Assembly (NCBI GenBank): GCA_038207265.1
Contig: JBBQZZ010000006.1
Location: forward strand, 186,001 to 250,000
Reading direction: 5' to 3'
Length of the DNA stretch: 64,000 nt
Source: JACMLD01 sp038207265
GTDB taxonomy: Bacteria; Bacteroidota; Bacteroidia; Chitinophagales; Chitinophagaceae
Below the pieces are notes generated by a model. The model was not told the DNA's origin. It made no database searches and was given only the letters and a program-made list of their open reading frames with translations. Positions within the stretch are counted from its first letter, which is position 1. Every line of letters begins with the position of its first letter. This document shows positions 52,414-59,966 of the stretch, one piece after another. The translations under genes and the position numbers were made by a program.

Positions 52414-53118
52414 TTATTCCCGTCCGAATTGAATTATTTCATCCGTGTCCTCTTCTTCTGTTGCTGATGATTTGAAGCCTTTAACAATGAGATAGATGCC
52501 CAGCGAAAACTCAAATACAGCAACAGGCACTGCGAACAACGCTGTCAGAGGGTCATGCTGACCGATGAGGCCAGATAATACACAGATATCACCAGCGATG
52601 AGCAACGGACCGCCAATCAGTCCAATTATAGAAAGTCCACGGGGGACTAACTTCGACTGATACAACAGGAACCCAAGCAAAATGTCGTTCACGGCTGGCA
52701 TAAAACTCTGTCCTATAAGAAACATCCGATCATACATCATTACCAAAGTTCTGCTGGTAACTAATGCTTCTGCACCTGCCGAATTTTGCCGCATGGTAAC
52801 CACCGTAAGAAGGAACATCACGCCTGCGAAGATGGTGGCGGCTTCCAATATCCGTGAACCAACCAATCCCAGTGCTAACCCTTCGTTCTGCTTTTTAAGA
52901 ACAGGAAACAATGCAACGGCAGTGCCGATACCTGCAAGCGCCACAATTATTTCAAGAATGCCGCCTATAATTACAGCAGTATCGGGACTTAAGCCAAGTA
53001 TATAGTCTGGCTCATGTACTGAACTGTAGAGTGCCAGGGTTGGAATAGATACAAAAGTTAATAAATAAAGCACACCCGCCACCATTGCAATTTTTCTATT
53101 TGAATTAATTTTTCTCAT
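52414..53118 (-). CDS. DUF4386 membrane protein
   Basis: Integral membrane protein of about 234 aa with six hydrophobic segments, matching the DUF4386 family: IAMVAGVLYLLTFVSIPTLAL at the N-terminus, AVALFPVLKKQNEGLALGLVG, RILEAATIFAGVMFLL and LLYQSKLVPRGLSIIGLIGGP. An in-frame TTG start at 53181 is possible, but the ATG at 53118 (MRKINSNRKIAM) is the normal beginning. DUF4386 proteins have no known activity and are often near sensor or stress genes. It lies 54 bp before the S41 gene and 63 bp after the beta-barrel gene. Confidence 0.82.
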   Translation of the reverse strand: MRKINSNRKIAMVAGVLYLLTFVSIPTLALYSSVHEPDYILGLSPDTAVIIGGILEIIVALAGIGTAVALFPVLKKQNEGLALGLVGSRILEAATIFAGVMFLLTVVTMRQNSAGAEALVTSRTLVMMYDRMFLIGQSFMPAVNDILLGFLLYQSKLVPRGLSIIGLIGGPLLIAGDICVLSGLIGQHDPLTALFAVPVAVFEFSLGIYLIVKGFKSSATEEEDTDEIIQFGRE

Positions 53119-53181
53119 TTCCTTAAAATTGATAAAGTATAATTTGTGGGACTTAATATTTGTCGTGATAGTCGCTTGCAA

Positions 53182-53895
53182 TTATGCTGACAGGCGATGC
53201 TTTTTTTTTGAGTTCCTCTTTTTTCCAAATGGATTTGTTTTCCATGGCTTTATTGCAATAATGCTAATGGTAAATGTGCGGTTGTATCTTTCCGCATCCT
53301 GTGAAACATTGGTTAAACCATACCCATAGCGCACATCAAGTGCCAGTGCTGTTTTTTTAATGCGAAAATTGTAACCTGCTCCAGCCTGTACACCTAATTC
53401 CCAACGCTTAAAACCATCTGTTACATTGCTGAATGAAATACCAGTTGATTTTCCAGGAATTGATGGCGAGCCTTCTGTCTTAATTCTGCCACCTATAGTG
53501 TAAGAAACATAAGGGCCAGCATTGATGTACAAATGATTAATATGTACACGTGCCAATACAGGTATTTCTGCATTGTACAAACGCAATGTTGATTTATTAA
53601 CGGTAAGCGGATTGTCTGTTTTTAGTGTAGCGCCTTTCATTACAAAATAGGTTTCTGTAACTACAGACATTACGGGCGTAATTCCAGCCTGGAAGGTTAC
53701 TCCTGCCATAATTCCCAATGCATCTTTTTTATAAGACTTCATTGCATTGTTTGCTTTGCCATAATTGAAATTACTATTCACCCCATTGATAATAGGTGAT
53801 ATGTAAGTTTTTTGTGAAAACGATTTTGTGATTTTCAGAGAAAAAATTAAAGCGATTGCTAAAGAAATTTTCCATGTTCTTGATAAATGTGTCAT
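53182..53895 (-). CDS. Outer-membrane beta-barrel (PorT-like) protein
   Basis: Exported protein of about 237 aa with a signal peptide (ISLAIALIFSLKITKSFSQ). The rest alternates hydrophobic strands typical of an eight-stranded barrel (GIMAGVTFQAGITPVMSVVTE, AEIPVLARVHINHLYINAGPY, WELGVQAGAGYNFRI, LALDVRYGYGLTNVS) ending with a strand and a basic tail (KPWKTNPFGKKRNSKKK). It matches the outer-membrane barrel_2/PorT group, whose members are structural or secretion-related. Translation probably starts at 53895; an upstream in-frame ATG at 53943 is possible. Function is not specified by neighbours. Confidence 0.82.
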   Translation of the reverse strand: MTHLSRTWKISLAIALIFSLKITKSFSQKTYISPIINGVNSNFNYGKANNAMKSYKKDALGIMAGVTFQAGITPVMSVVTETYFVMKGATLKTDNPLTVNKSTLRLYNAEIPVLARVHINHLYINAGPYVSYTIGGRIKTEGSPSIPGKSTGISFSNVTDGFKRWELGVQAGAGYNFRIKKTALALDVRYGYGLTNVSQDAERYNRTFTISIIAIKPWKTNPFGKKRNSKKKHRLSA

Positions 53896-53945
53896 GATTG
53901 TCTGATTGAGTTTTGATTTTGACTGTATAATATTTAAATGCATAA

Positions 53946-53977
53946 CAAAAGTATAAGAAGGGAAAAAGCCTTACAAT
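53946..53977 (-). promoter_or_regulatory. Promoter of the PorT-like gene
   Basis: On the minus strand TACTTTTG (53953-53946) is an exact -7 match and ATTG lies 20 bp upstream as a near -33 box. The start codon at 53895 is about 45 bp downstream of the predicted transcription start. Confidence 0.55.
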
Positions 53978-54044
53978 TCAGCTATGCAAAGGAGGTTAAG
54001 ATGTCTGCGTAATGCGGATTTTATACTGCCAAATAATTGAGAGA

Positions 54045-54740
54045 TTATGACCTGGCGTTAATGAGTTGAAAGAAAAGCTCTTTATAGGTTTCTGAAATAG
54101 GGATCATTTGATCTGCAATTTTTATTCTGCTACGCTCTATGGATTCAATTTTATTTAATGCAACCATGTACGACTTGTGTACCCTGCATACCACACTAGA
54201 AGGTATCAATTTTTCCAACTCGCTGAAATTCTGCAAAGTCATTAGTTTTTTATTCACCGTATGAATTCTCAGGTAATCTCTCATACCCTCAATGTATATG
54301 ATTTCATTGAGCATGATCTTTTCTAACCGGTTTTCAGTTTTTACAAAAATGAAGTCCACCTGAGCATCTAAAGTGCGATGGGCTATATTTTCCTGCGATT
54401 TATTTACTGCTTGCAAAAAACGATTAAATGAAAATGGTTTTAAAAGATAGTCTGTTATTTGCAGCTCATATCCCTTTAAAGCATATTCCTGGTAAGCTGT
54501 GGTAATGATAACCTGGCTGATAATTTTTGAACTTTGCAACAATTCTATACCGGTGAGTTCATCCATATTGATATCCAAAAAAAGGATATCTACCTTATTA
54601 TTATTCAGATAAGCAAGCCCGGTAAGTGCATTATCGAAGGTTGCACTCAACTGCAAAAAAGGAACTTTGCTTACAAAGTCTTTCGTTTTTTCCAGCGCCA
54701 GTGGCTCGTCTTCAATGATTATGCAGGTATATTTATCCAT
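54045..54740 (-). CDS. LytTR family response regulator
   Basis: DNA-binding response regulator of 231 aa. The receiver domain has Glu10-Asp11 and the phospho-acceptor Asp56 in DILFLDINMDELTG, with the switch Thr in VIITTAYQEYA and Lys in DYLLKPFSF. Residues about 130-231 are a LytTR domain (IMLNEIIYIEGMRDYLRIHT, VCRVHKSYMVALNKIESI). It overlaps the end of the histidine kinase gene by 8 bp, so the two proteins are made together. Targets are unknown; the PorT-like and DUF4386 genes downstream are candidates by position only. Confidence 0.93.
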   Translation of the reverse strand: MDKYTCIIIEDEPLALEKTKDFVSKVPFLQLSATFDNALTGLAYLNNNKVDILFLDINMDELTGIELLQSSKIISQVIITTAYQEYALKGYELQITDYLLKPFSFNRFLQAVNKSQENIAHRTLDAQVDFIFVKTENRLEKIMLNEIIYIEGMRDYLRIHTVNKKLMTLQNFSELEKLIPSSVVCRVHKSYMVALNKIESIERSRIKIADQMIPISETYKELFFQLINARS

Positions 54741-55800
54741 TAGGAATTGTTAGGTTTACGCTATACTGTTCATTTGTTTTATCCACTTGTAAAGTATGTT
54801 TTTCCGGGTAAATAAGATTAAGCCTTTTTTGAATTAATTCGTTACCTAAACCGCTATCAAATTGCTTCACTTTCTGTTTTGGATCAAATTTATTTTCACA
54901 TACCATTTTTATGGTTTCGTCCCCAATAAAAATATTGATTGTAATAGCATTTTCAAGTTTCTTATTATTCGTATGCTTAAAAGCATTTTCAATAAACGGA
55001 ATAAAAACCATGGGTGCTATCAATTTATTACCGATGCTACCTGTTACAGTAAAGTGAGCATAATTTTCGTTGGCTGTTCTAATTTTTTGCAATGCTATAT
55101 ACTTAGTTATGTATTCAATTTCTTTGGAAAGAAGAATTTTATCAGCCTTTGTTTCATAAAGCATAAATCGCATTATATCTGATAACTTATTCAGGTAGTC
55201 AGATGCTGCCACCGCATCTTTTAGTATTAATGCATCGATATTATTTATAGTGTTAAACAACAAATGTGGATCAAGTTTTGATTTTATCAATGCAATTTCC
55301 ATTTCATAGTTTTTTTTCATTAAAAGCTCTTTCAGTTTAATCTCATTAAACCAGGTAATAAATCCTTTTAAAACCAATGCTATTACGCCACAAATTGAAC
55401 CAATAAATGTCATAACCATTATTACTCTGATAGCAGTAGTTCTGCCGTTCTTTCCTCCCTTATCCATATCACTAATTCGACCTGTTTCTATAAAGTATCG
55501 AATCAGCACATAACCAATGACGGCTGCTCCAATAGAAATCAGTAAGCCATAAATGATTGAAAGAAAAAACTTTTTTTGTTGCAGGTATTTTGGAAATAGC
55601 AGGAAATAAAATAAATAAAATGTAAGAAACGAAGGGGTTAATGCAAAAAGAGAAATGCTATAGAATGCATTCATCACCCTTAAGCCCTGATTACTTATAT
55701 TAACACCGCTTTTAGAATAAACAGCTAAAATAATTCCCATCAATATTAAGTAGCATGCCCAAAAACCCATATGCAATAAAACAACAACTGACTTCTTCAT
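54733..55800 (-). CDS. LytS-type sensor histidine kinase
   Basis: Membrane sensor of about 355 aa. The N-terminal ~160 residues contain four hydrophobic helices (VVLLHMGFWACYLILMGIIL, FALTPSFLTFYLFYFLLFP, GLLISIGAAVIGYVLIRYF, MTFIGSICGVIALVLKGF). The His_kinase domain follows with IALIKSKLDPHLLFNTINNID, whose His is the phosphorylation site, and a HATPase region with FIPFIENAFKHTNNK and GLGNELIQKRLNLIYP. The start ATG at 55800 gives MKKSVVVLLHMGF; an open frame runs 31 codons further without family similarity. It pairs with the LytTR regulator gene overlapping by 8 bp. Confidence 0.92.
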   Translation of the reverse strand: MKKSVVVLLHMGFWACYLILMGIILAVYSKSGVNISNQGLRVMNAFYSISLFALTPSFLTFYLFYFLLFPKYLQQKKFFLSIIYGLLISIGAAVIGYVLIRYFIETGRISDMDKGGKNGRTTAIRVIMVMTFIGSICGVIALVLKGFITWFNEIKLKELLMKKNYEMEIALIKSKLDPHLLFNTINNIDALILKDAVAASDYLNKLSDIMRFMLYETKADKILLSKEIEYITKYIALQKIRTANENYAHFTVTGSIGNKLIAPMVFIPFIENAFKHTNNKKLENAITINIFIGDETIKMVCENKFDPKQKVKQFDSGLGNELIQKRLNLIYPEKHTLQVDKTNEQYSVNLTIPNG

Positions 55801-55981
55801 GACTTTGAATGTATCGATTTGTGATAAGTAAAAATCATTTGCTTTGGGAATTTGCAAAAGATAAATCTTCCAAATCGGCGATATTGTCTGCAAAACCCGG
55901 ATTTACTACTACAAAGGCGCTTCTTAGCATATTGCTATTACCGCTTTGCAGCCACTTGTAGCTTGAAAAAACAAATTTCGA

Positions 55982-56890
55982 TTAAAAATCTCCTTCAATC
56001 AGTTCTTTATTCAGCATCATACCGGATGTTGTTCCCATTGCTATGGCATTTGCTACTGTACGGACACGGGTTGTATTATCACCGCAGGCAAATACACCCT
56101 GTACACTTGTCTTTTGTGCCGGGTCAACTTTAATATATCCATCGTCATTTAGCAGACATCCAAACATTACAGGAACTGAACAGTGCTGTACAAAAGGAGT
56201 ACGGGTATAAATGGCTTTTACCGCTGCTGACTTACCTCCTTTGAAAATGATGTGTTGGATATATCCATTTTGATGTTGCAATTCTTTAATTTCTTCTTCA
56301 ACTATCGAAATGTTATGTTGCTGAAGTTTTGTTGTTTGTTCGGCTGTTAAGGTCGAAGGCCCATTGCTGTAGAGTGTTAAATCTTTAGTCCAGTTTGAAA
56401 TGAGCGCAGAAAATTCAAAGCCATAATTTCCATTGCCCAGAATACCTGTGGGCAGATGTTTTACTTCGTAACCATGACAATAAGGGCAGTGCAGTACAGA
56501 TATTCCCCAGCTTTCGGCAAAGCCTGGTATATCGGGCATTAGATCTTTTATTCCTGTAGCAAAAATTAGTTTTCTTGCAGTAAATACTTTACCAGTATTC
56601 GTGTGAATTTCAAAACCAGTATTCGTTTTTACTCCTTTTGTTGCAAGGCCATTGAAAAATTGTACGCTGTTATATTGTTCCACCTGCTGTTTCGCCAATG
56701 AAGCAATCTCTTTTGGTGTCTTACCATCCTGTGTTAAAAAATTATGCGAATGTGGTGTTTGTCTGTTGCAGGGTTTGCCGCTGTCAATGATCAATACGTT
56801 CCTGAGTGCCCTTCCCAGTGCCATTGCTGCTGCAAGTCCTGCATAACTACCACCTACTATAATCACATCGAAATTTGTTGGCTGTTTCAT
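55982..56890 (-). CDS. Thioredoxin reductase-like NAD(P)/FAD oxidoreductase
   Basis: Flavoprotein of 302 aa. FAD-binding DVIIVGGSYAGLAAAMALG is at residues 8-26, the redox-active pair Cys135/Cys138 in CPYCHGYE, a NAD(P)-type GNGNYGFEF near 152, and GVFACGDNTTRVRTVANAIAMG at the C-terminus. This is the pattern of thioredoxin reductase relatives in Bacteroidetes that often act on small thiols or as sulfide/peroxide partners. No thioredoxin gene is nearby. The AraC-type gene at 57309-58178 lies on the same strand and may belong to the same transcription unit with the small membrane gene between. Confidence 0.88.
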   Translation of the reverse strand: MKQPTNFDVIIVGGSYAGLAAAMALGRALRNVLIIDSGKPCNRQTPHSHNFLTQDGKTPKEIASLAKQQVEQYNSVQFFNGLATKGVKTNTGFEIHTNTGKVFTARKLIFATGIKDLMPDIPGFAESWGISVLHCPYCHGYEVKHLPTGILGNGNYGFEFSALISNWTKDLTLYSNGPSTLTAEQTTKLQQHNISIVEEEIKELQHQNGYIQHIIFKGGKSAAVKAIYTRTPFVQHCSVPVMFGCLLNDDGYIKVDPAQKTSVQGVFACGDNTTRVRTVANAIAMGTTSGMMLNKELIEGDF

Positions 56891-56977
56891 GGTTTTGTTT
56901 GTTTTACTTTACAATAGCCCTGGAAGCATCTTTCCGGAGAATACAATGACGCTCTGTTTTTAGAATTTTCTTCGCTG

Positions 56978-57220
56978 TTAGCTATTCCTCTGCTTCAATT
57001 TTTTTTCTGAAGCATGCAGCATTCTGCGAAAAAGCAAGTCAATAAGCGGCACTCCAATAAACATTATCCAGGGCACCAATGAAACAGTTAAAATGAATGT
57101 TCTTTGATATAAAGGCAGTGATGACAGATATTGCCCGAACAGGAACAAGAACAGTGTGATAGACGGGTAGATCACCAACCAAATTTTTAATGACATTAGA
57201 AGTCTTGCTTTTGCTTTCAT
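56978..57220 (-). CDS. Small two-helix membrane protein (DUF2798-like)
   Basis: Protein of 80 aa with two hydrophobic helices (IWLVIYPSITLFLFLFGQY and TFILTVSLVPWIMFIGVPLID) and a basic C-terminus. The spacing of the helices and the WxxFIGVPLID end resemble DUF2798 proteins, which have no known function. An upstream -7-like box, TACTTTTG on the minus strand (57260-57253), could serve as its promoter. It lies between the oxidoreductase and AraC-type genes, all on the minus strand. Confidence 0.7.
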   Translation of the reverse strand: MKAKARLLMSLKIWLVIYPSITLFLFLFGQYLSSLPLYQRTFILTVSLVPWIMFIGVPLIDLLFRRMLHASEKKLKQRNS

Positions 57221-57308
57221 TTCGATTGTTTTTTAGATTAACTAATCGAATACAAAAGTAGAATGGGCAAGAGGGCCGCGGTAGGACGGCTATGAAGTAG
57301 AACAGGAC

Positions 57309-58178
57309 TTATTTGAAATTCTTTCGGAAATTGTCGGGAGACTGACCGGTATGCTTCTTAAAAAACCGGATAAAATAAGAAGGATCTTCATAACCCAAAA
57401 GATCGGCAATCTCCTTCACCTGAGCAGGTGTTGCAATTAGATGACGTTTCGCTTCGAGGATAATCTGATCGTTTATAAGGTCTGAAACTGTTTTGCCAAC
57501 AGAGGTCTTTGTTATTGAATTGAGTTGGTAAGGTGAAAGGTTTAAAAGGTCGGCATAGTCAGAGACGTTCTTCATGCTGACAATTTTTATTTCCAGCAGA
57601 CTCACCAGTTCTTCAAAGCGTTCCTGTATATATCCACTTTCGCTTTTTGCTATACTATCTGGATTTTTGCTTTGCCTGATGTACTCCAGGAAGAAGAGGT
57701 CAAGGTTTGCTTTGATGGCTTCCAAATAACCCTCCTGTTTCTCTGAATATTCATTGAAGATATTAGCCAAATGTGTATACAATCTTTGGAACCTTGCAGC
57801 TTCTACCTCACAATAGTTTTTACCGGACGCCTTCTTCCATCTATGTTCGGCGATTGTATGCATGGGCTGATAAAAAGACAAATCGAACTCTAACAAAAAG
57901 CCTGTTGTGTCAGCAGTTAATTCGAGCTTATGTACCTGACCAGGCCGAAGTATGAAAACAACATTATTTTGAACAGGGTAATGAACAAAATCAATTTCGT
58001 GAATACCAGTTCCGTGTTGTACTGCCAGCACAAAGTAAAAGTCGTGCCTATGCAGTTCATGAACAAGGTCTCTGCCATTGAGTACCTGCTGTTGTAAATC
58101 CCGGACACTAAACCTACCAGCGCTGTTATGCAGCGTTTTTGTACTTGCTATGTGCCTGACCGGTATGGTTTTCATCAT
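57309..58178 (-). CDS. AraC family transcriptional regulator
   Basis: Regulator of 289 aa. An N-terminal cupin-like sensor (LVHELHRHDFYFVLAVQHGTGIHEID, VVFILRPGQVHKLEL) is followed by a C-terminal double HTH (VSDYADLLNLSPYQLNSITK, TVSDLINDQIILEAKRHLI, VKEIADLLGYEDPSYFIRFF). It is a complete family member and the ligand is unknown. The likely targets are the downstream small membrane protein and thioredoxin reductase-like genes, inferred only from order and strand. Confidence 0.9.
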   Translation of the reverse strand: MMKTIPVRHIASTKTLHNSAGRFSVRDLQQQVLNGRDLVHELHRHDFYFVLAVQHGTGIHEIDFVHYPVQNNVVFILRPGQVHKLELTADTTGFLLEFDLSFYQPMHTIAEHRWKKASGKNYCEVEAARFQRLYTHLANIFNEYSEKQEGYLEAIKANLDLFFLEYIRQSKNPDSIAKSESGYIQERFEELVSLLEIKIVSMKNVSDYADLLNLSPYQLNSITKTSVGKTVSDLINDQIILEAKRHLIATPAQVKEIADLLGYEDPSYFIRFFKKHTGQSPDNFRKNFK

Positions 58179-58484
58179 TTAAAGTTATTGCAATTGTGGT
58201 AAGGATCTACTTTACTTCATTTACCAGGCACCGTTTGTTTTCATTTATTCTATATTGTTGAAGATGGCTTCCTTTTGATTGGTTTATTAATTTAAATATT
58301 ATATGTGTTAGGAAAGAATGAGGGGATTTTTTTGATTGCGGTAGGTGCGTAGTGCATTATGCAAAAATGGTGGCTTAACATAAAGAAGAATCTACTTTCA
58401 CAAAATTTGTTCAGTGATTTAAGGGGAATGTTTAATTGCAATTGTCTATTTATTTAGACATTTATAGACAAATAGCCGATTATT
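58179..58484. other. Intergenic stretch with no recognisable feature
   Basis: The 306 bp upstream of the AraC-type gene are AT-rich. No convincing promoter consensus, repeat or small ORF was found. This marks the edge between conserved genes and the decayed accessory region. Confidence 0.5.
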
Positions 58485-58809
58485 TCACAGTGTTTGGTCT
58501 ATAAAACATTTACGCCCATTGAGTTTATAGGTAGCTTGCACTTTACCGGACTCAAACATTTGATAAAGACGGGTTTTTATTTTCCGATAAGGGATTTCAG
58601 TTCCAATTCTTTGATGGACTTCGCTAATAAACTCATTGGATAAGCTGAAATATCCTGAAATATGAGTTCCTGTAAACGTTGTGGTTCTATCTACTTTAAA
58701 TTTGTTTTGCCTTTGAAGTTTAGCTTTCTGAGGTAATCGGGATTTACAAAATATTCTGTTCCTTTTGTTTTGCCTTTGGATTGTACCAACTCTAATTCTG
58801 ACAACCTAC
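58485..58809 (-). pseudogene. C-terminal remnant of an AlbA_2-type ATP-binding/winged-helix protein
   Basis: Minus-strand translation gives LSELELVQSKGKTKGTEYFV and NPDYLRKLNFKGKTNLK, a TAG stop at 58691-58693, then IEPQRLQELIFQDISAYP in the same frame. A frame change near 58621-58645 leads to ISEVHQRIGTEIPYRKIKT and LYQMFESGKVQATYKLNGRK, ending at TGA 58485-58487. These blocks match, in order, the C-terminal tail of Schlafen/AlbA_2-domain regulators found in mobile and defence contexts. The 5' part is missing exactly where the IS-like element begins, so the gene was probably broken by that insertion or a later deletion. Confidence 0.7.
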
Positions 58810-58840
58810 TGTCCCGGCCCTTTATAAACTGGACAGATTT

Positions 58841-59611
58841 CTAAAGATAGTTTAGTAATTTTTTATTTTCAAAAGGGATCGGATCATATTTTTTCCATGC
58901 GGTTTCGGGAGCCTGACGATTGAGTGAACCATGTCTTCCTTTTTCATTGTACCACTTGTAATATCGATCGATAATCATTTGTGCATGATAAATTGATACA
59001 AACTCGAACCGGTCTATGACTTCTCGTTGAAGGTTTGAGTGCAGTGCTTCGATATAGGCATTGTCCTCGGGTGTTGCTACATGAGAGAACTCCTGGTAAA
59101 CACCTTTGTCTTTGAGGTATTCTCTGACTGCTGTTGCAATGAACTGCGATCCATTATCATTTCTGAGCGACATTCCTTCTGTTTTGTATTCAAGCAACAT
59201 CAGCGATAACATTACCAGGATATCTCCTTTTTTAATGCTGTGTTTCAGCATATGGATCAGAACCTTCCGGCTATAGATATCCATGACCGTTAGCAGAAGT
59301 GCATCTCTACCGGTTCCCTGCACATGAACATATTTTATATCCATAGACAGGTATAGCAATGGACGCTCAGGCCGGAGGCTTCTGAACCGGATAAAATTTC
59401 TTTTAAACGGCATCACCCTGATTCTTGATCCATAAAGCAATTTTGATTCCTTCATCATTCTGTAGACTTTCTTATGATTAATAAACCATCCAATCTCTTT
59501 AAGTTCAGCAGTTATATTGCGATACCCGTAACAACAAAACTCCTGTGACAAGATGTTCTCTATATCTTTTATCACGACTGCGTTCTCAACCAACTCGCCA
59601 TCCTGATTCAC
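58841..59611 (-). CDS. IS3-family transposase OrfB, N-terminally shortened
   Basis: Integrase-core transposase of 256 aa from the in-frame GTG. Residues about 10-60 are the HTH_21 segment (CCYGYRNITAELKE, INHKKVYRMMKESKL). The DDE triad is complete: Asp91 in SMDIKYVHV, Asp152 in RNDNGSQF and Glu188 in AYIEALHSN, with 35 residues between the last two. The usual N-terminal 30-40 residues and the OrfA/OrfB overlap are absent. The frame is open a further short distance upstream (GLTKGIKPSTHS), which joins directly to OrfA's end, so this part was removed by deletion. Catalytic core intact, mobility doubtful. Confidence 0.8.
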   Translation of the reverse strand: MNQDGELVENAVVIKDIENILSQEFCCYGYRNITAELKEIGWFINHKKVYRMMKESKLLYGSRIRVMPFKRNFIRFRSLRPERPLLYLSMDIKYVHVQGTGRDALLLTVMDIYSRKVLIHMLKHSIKKGDILVMLSLMLLEYKTEGMSLRNDNGSQFIATAVREYLKDKGVYQEFSHVATPEDNAYIEALHSNLQREVIDRFEFVSIYHAQMIIDRYYKWYNEKGRHGSLNRQAPETAWKKYDPIPFENKKLLNYL

Positions 59612-59640
59612 ACTGTGTGTACTTGGCTTTATTCCTTTAG

Positions 59641-59862
59641 TTAAGCCTGTTCCTCCTGTAACGCCCTTACTTCTGGATCTACTTTATGATACTGGGGTTG
59701 CAAGGATTGTACTCCACCTTGATTAAATTGATTCTTCCATCGAAGAAAAACACTGTGAGAGATATTGTGTTTGCGCAACGTTTGTGTGGCACTATACTGG
59801 TCTGCCTCCTGAATAATTTGAAGTTTCTGCGCTACTGAGAAACTCCTTCTTGCTTTTTTCAT
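59641..59862 (-). CDS. IS3-family OrfA, C-terminally truncated
   Basis: Helix-turn-helix protein of 73 aa (SVAQKLQIIQEADQYSATQT, LRKHNISHSVFLRWKNQF) that normally recognises the element's ends. It stops after RALQEEQA, where related proteins continue into a coiled coil and a frameshift zone leading to OrfB. Thus the region for programmed frameshifting has been lost, and OrfAB fusion cannot form. Confidence 0.75.
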   Translation of the reverse strand: MKKARRSFSVAQKLQIIQEADQYSATQTLRKHNISHSVFLRWKNQFNQGGVQSLQPQYHKVDPEVRALQEEQA

Positions 59863-59966
59863 AACCTAAATTTAATTGACTAAATTGATTTACTAATTTA
59901 GTCCAGTCATTTAGGGGGCTAGAACAAAACCGGTCAATAATATCATTATACATAAGACATCATAAA

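Larger units (their letters stand above)
58810..59926 (-). mobile_element. IS3-family element, internally deleted
   Basis: The element carries OrfA and OrfB of an IS3-type transposase on the minus strand. Its ends show related inverted sequences: CTGGAC preceded by a C-rich block at 58810-58834 and, on the other strand, at 59926-59901, both opening with TGT. No matching short duplication was seen outside these ends, so the exact boundaries remain approximate. Confidence 0.75.
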
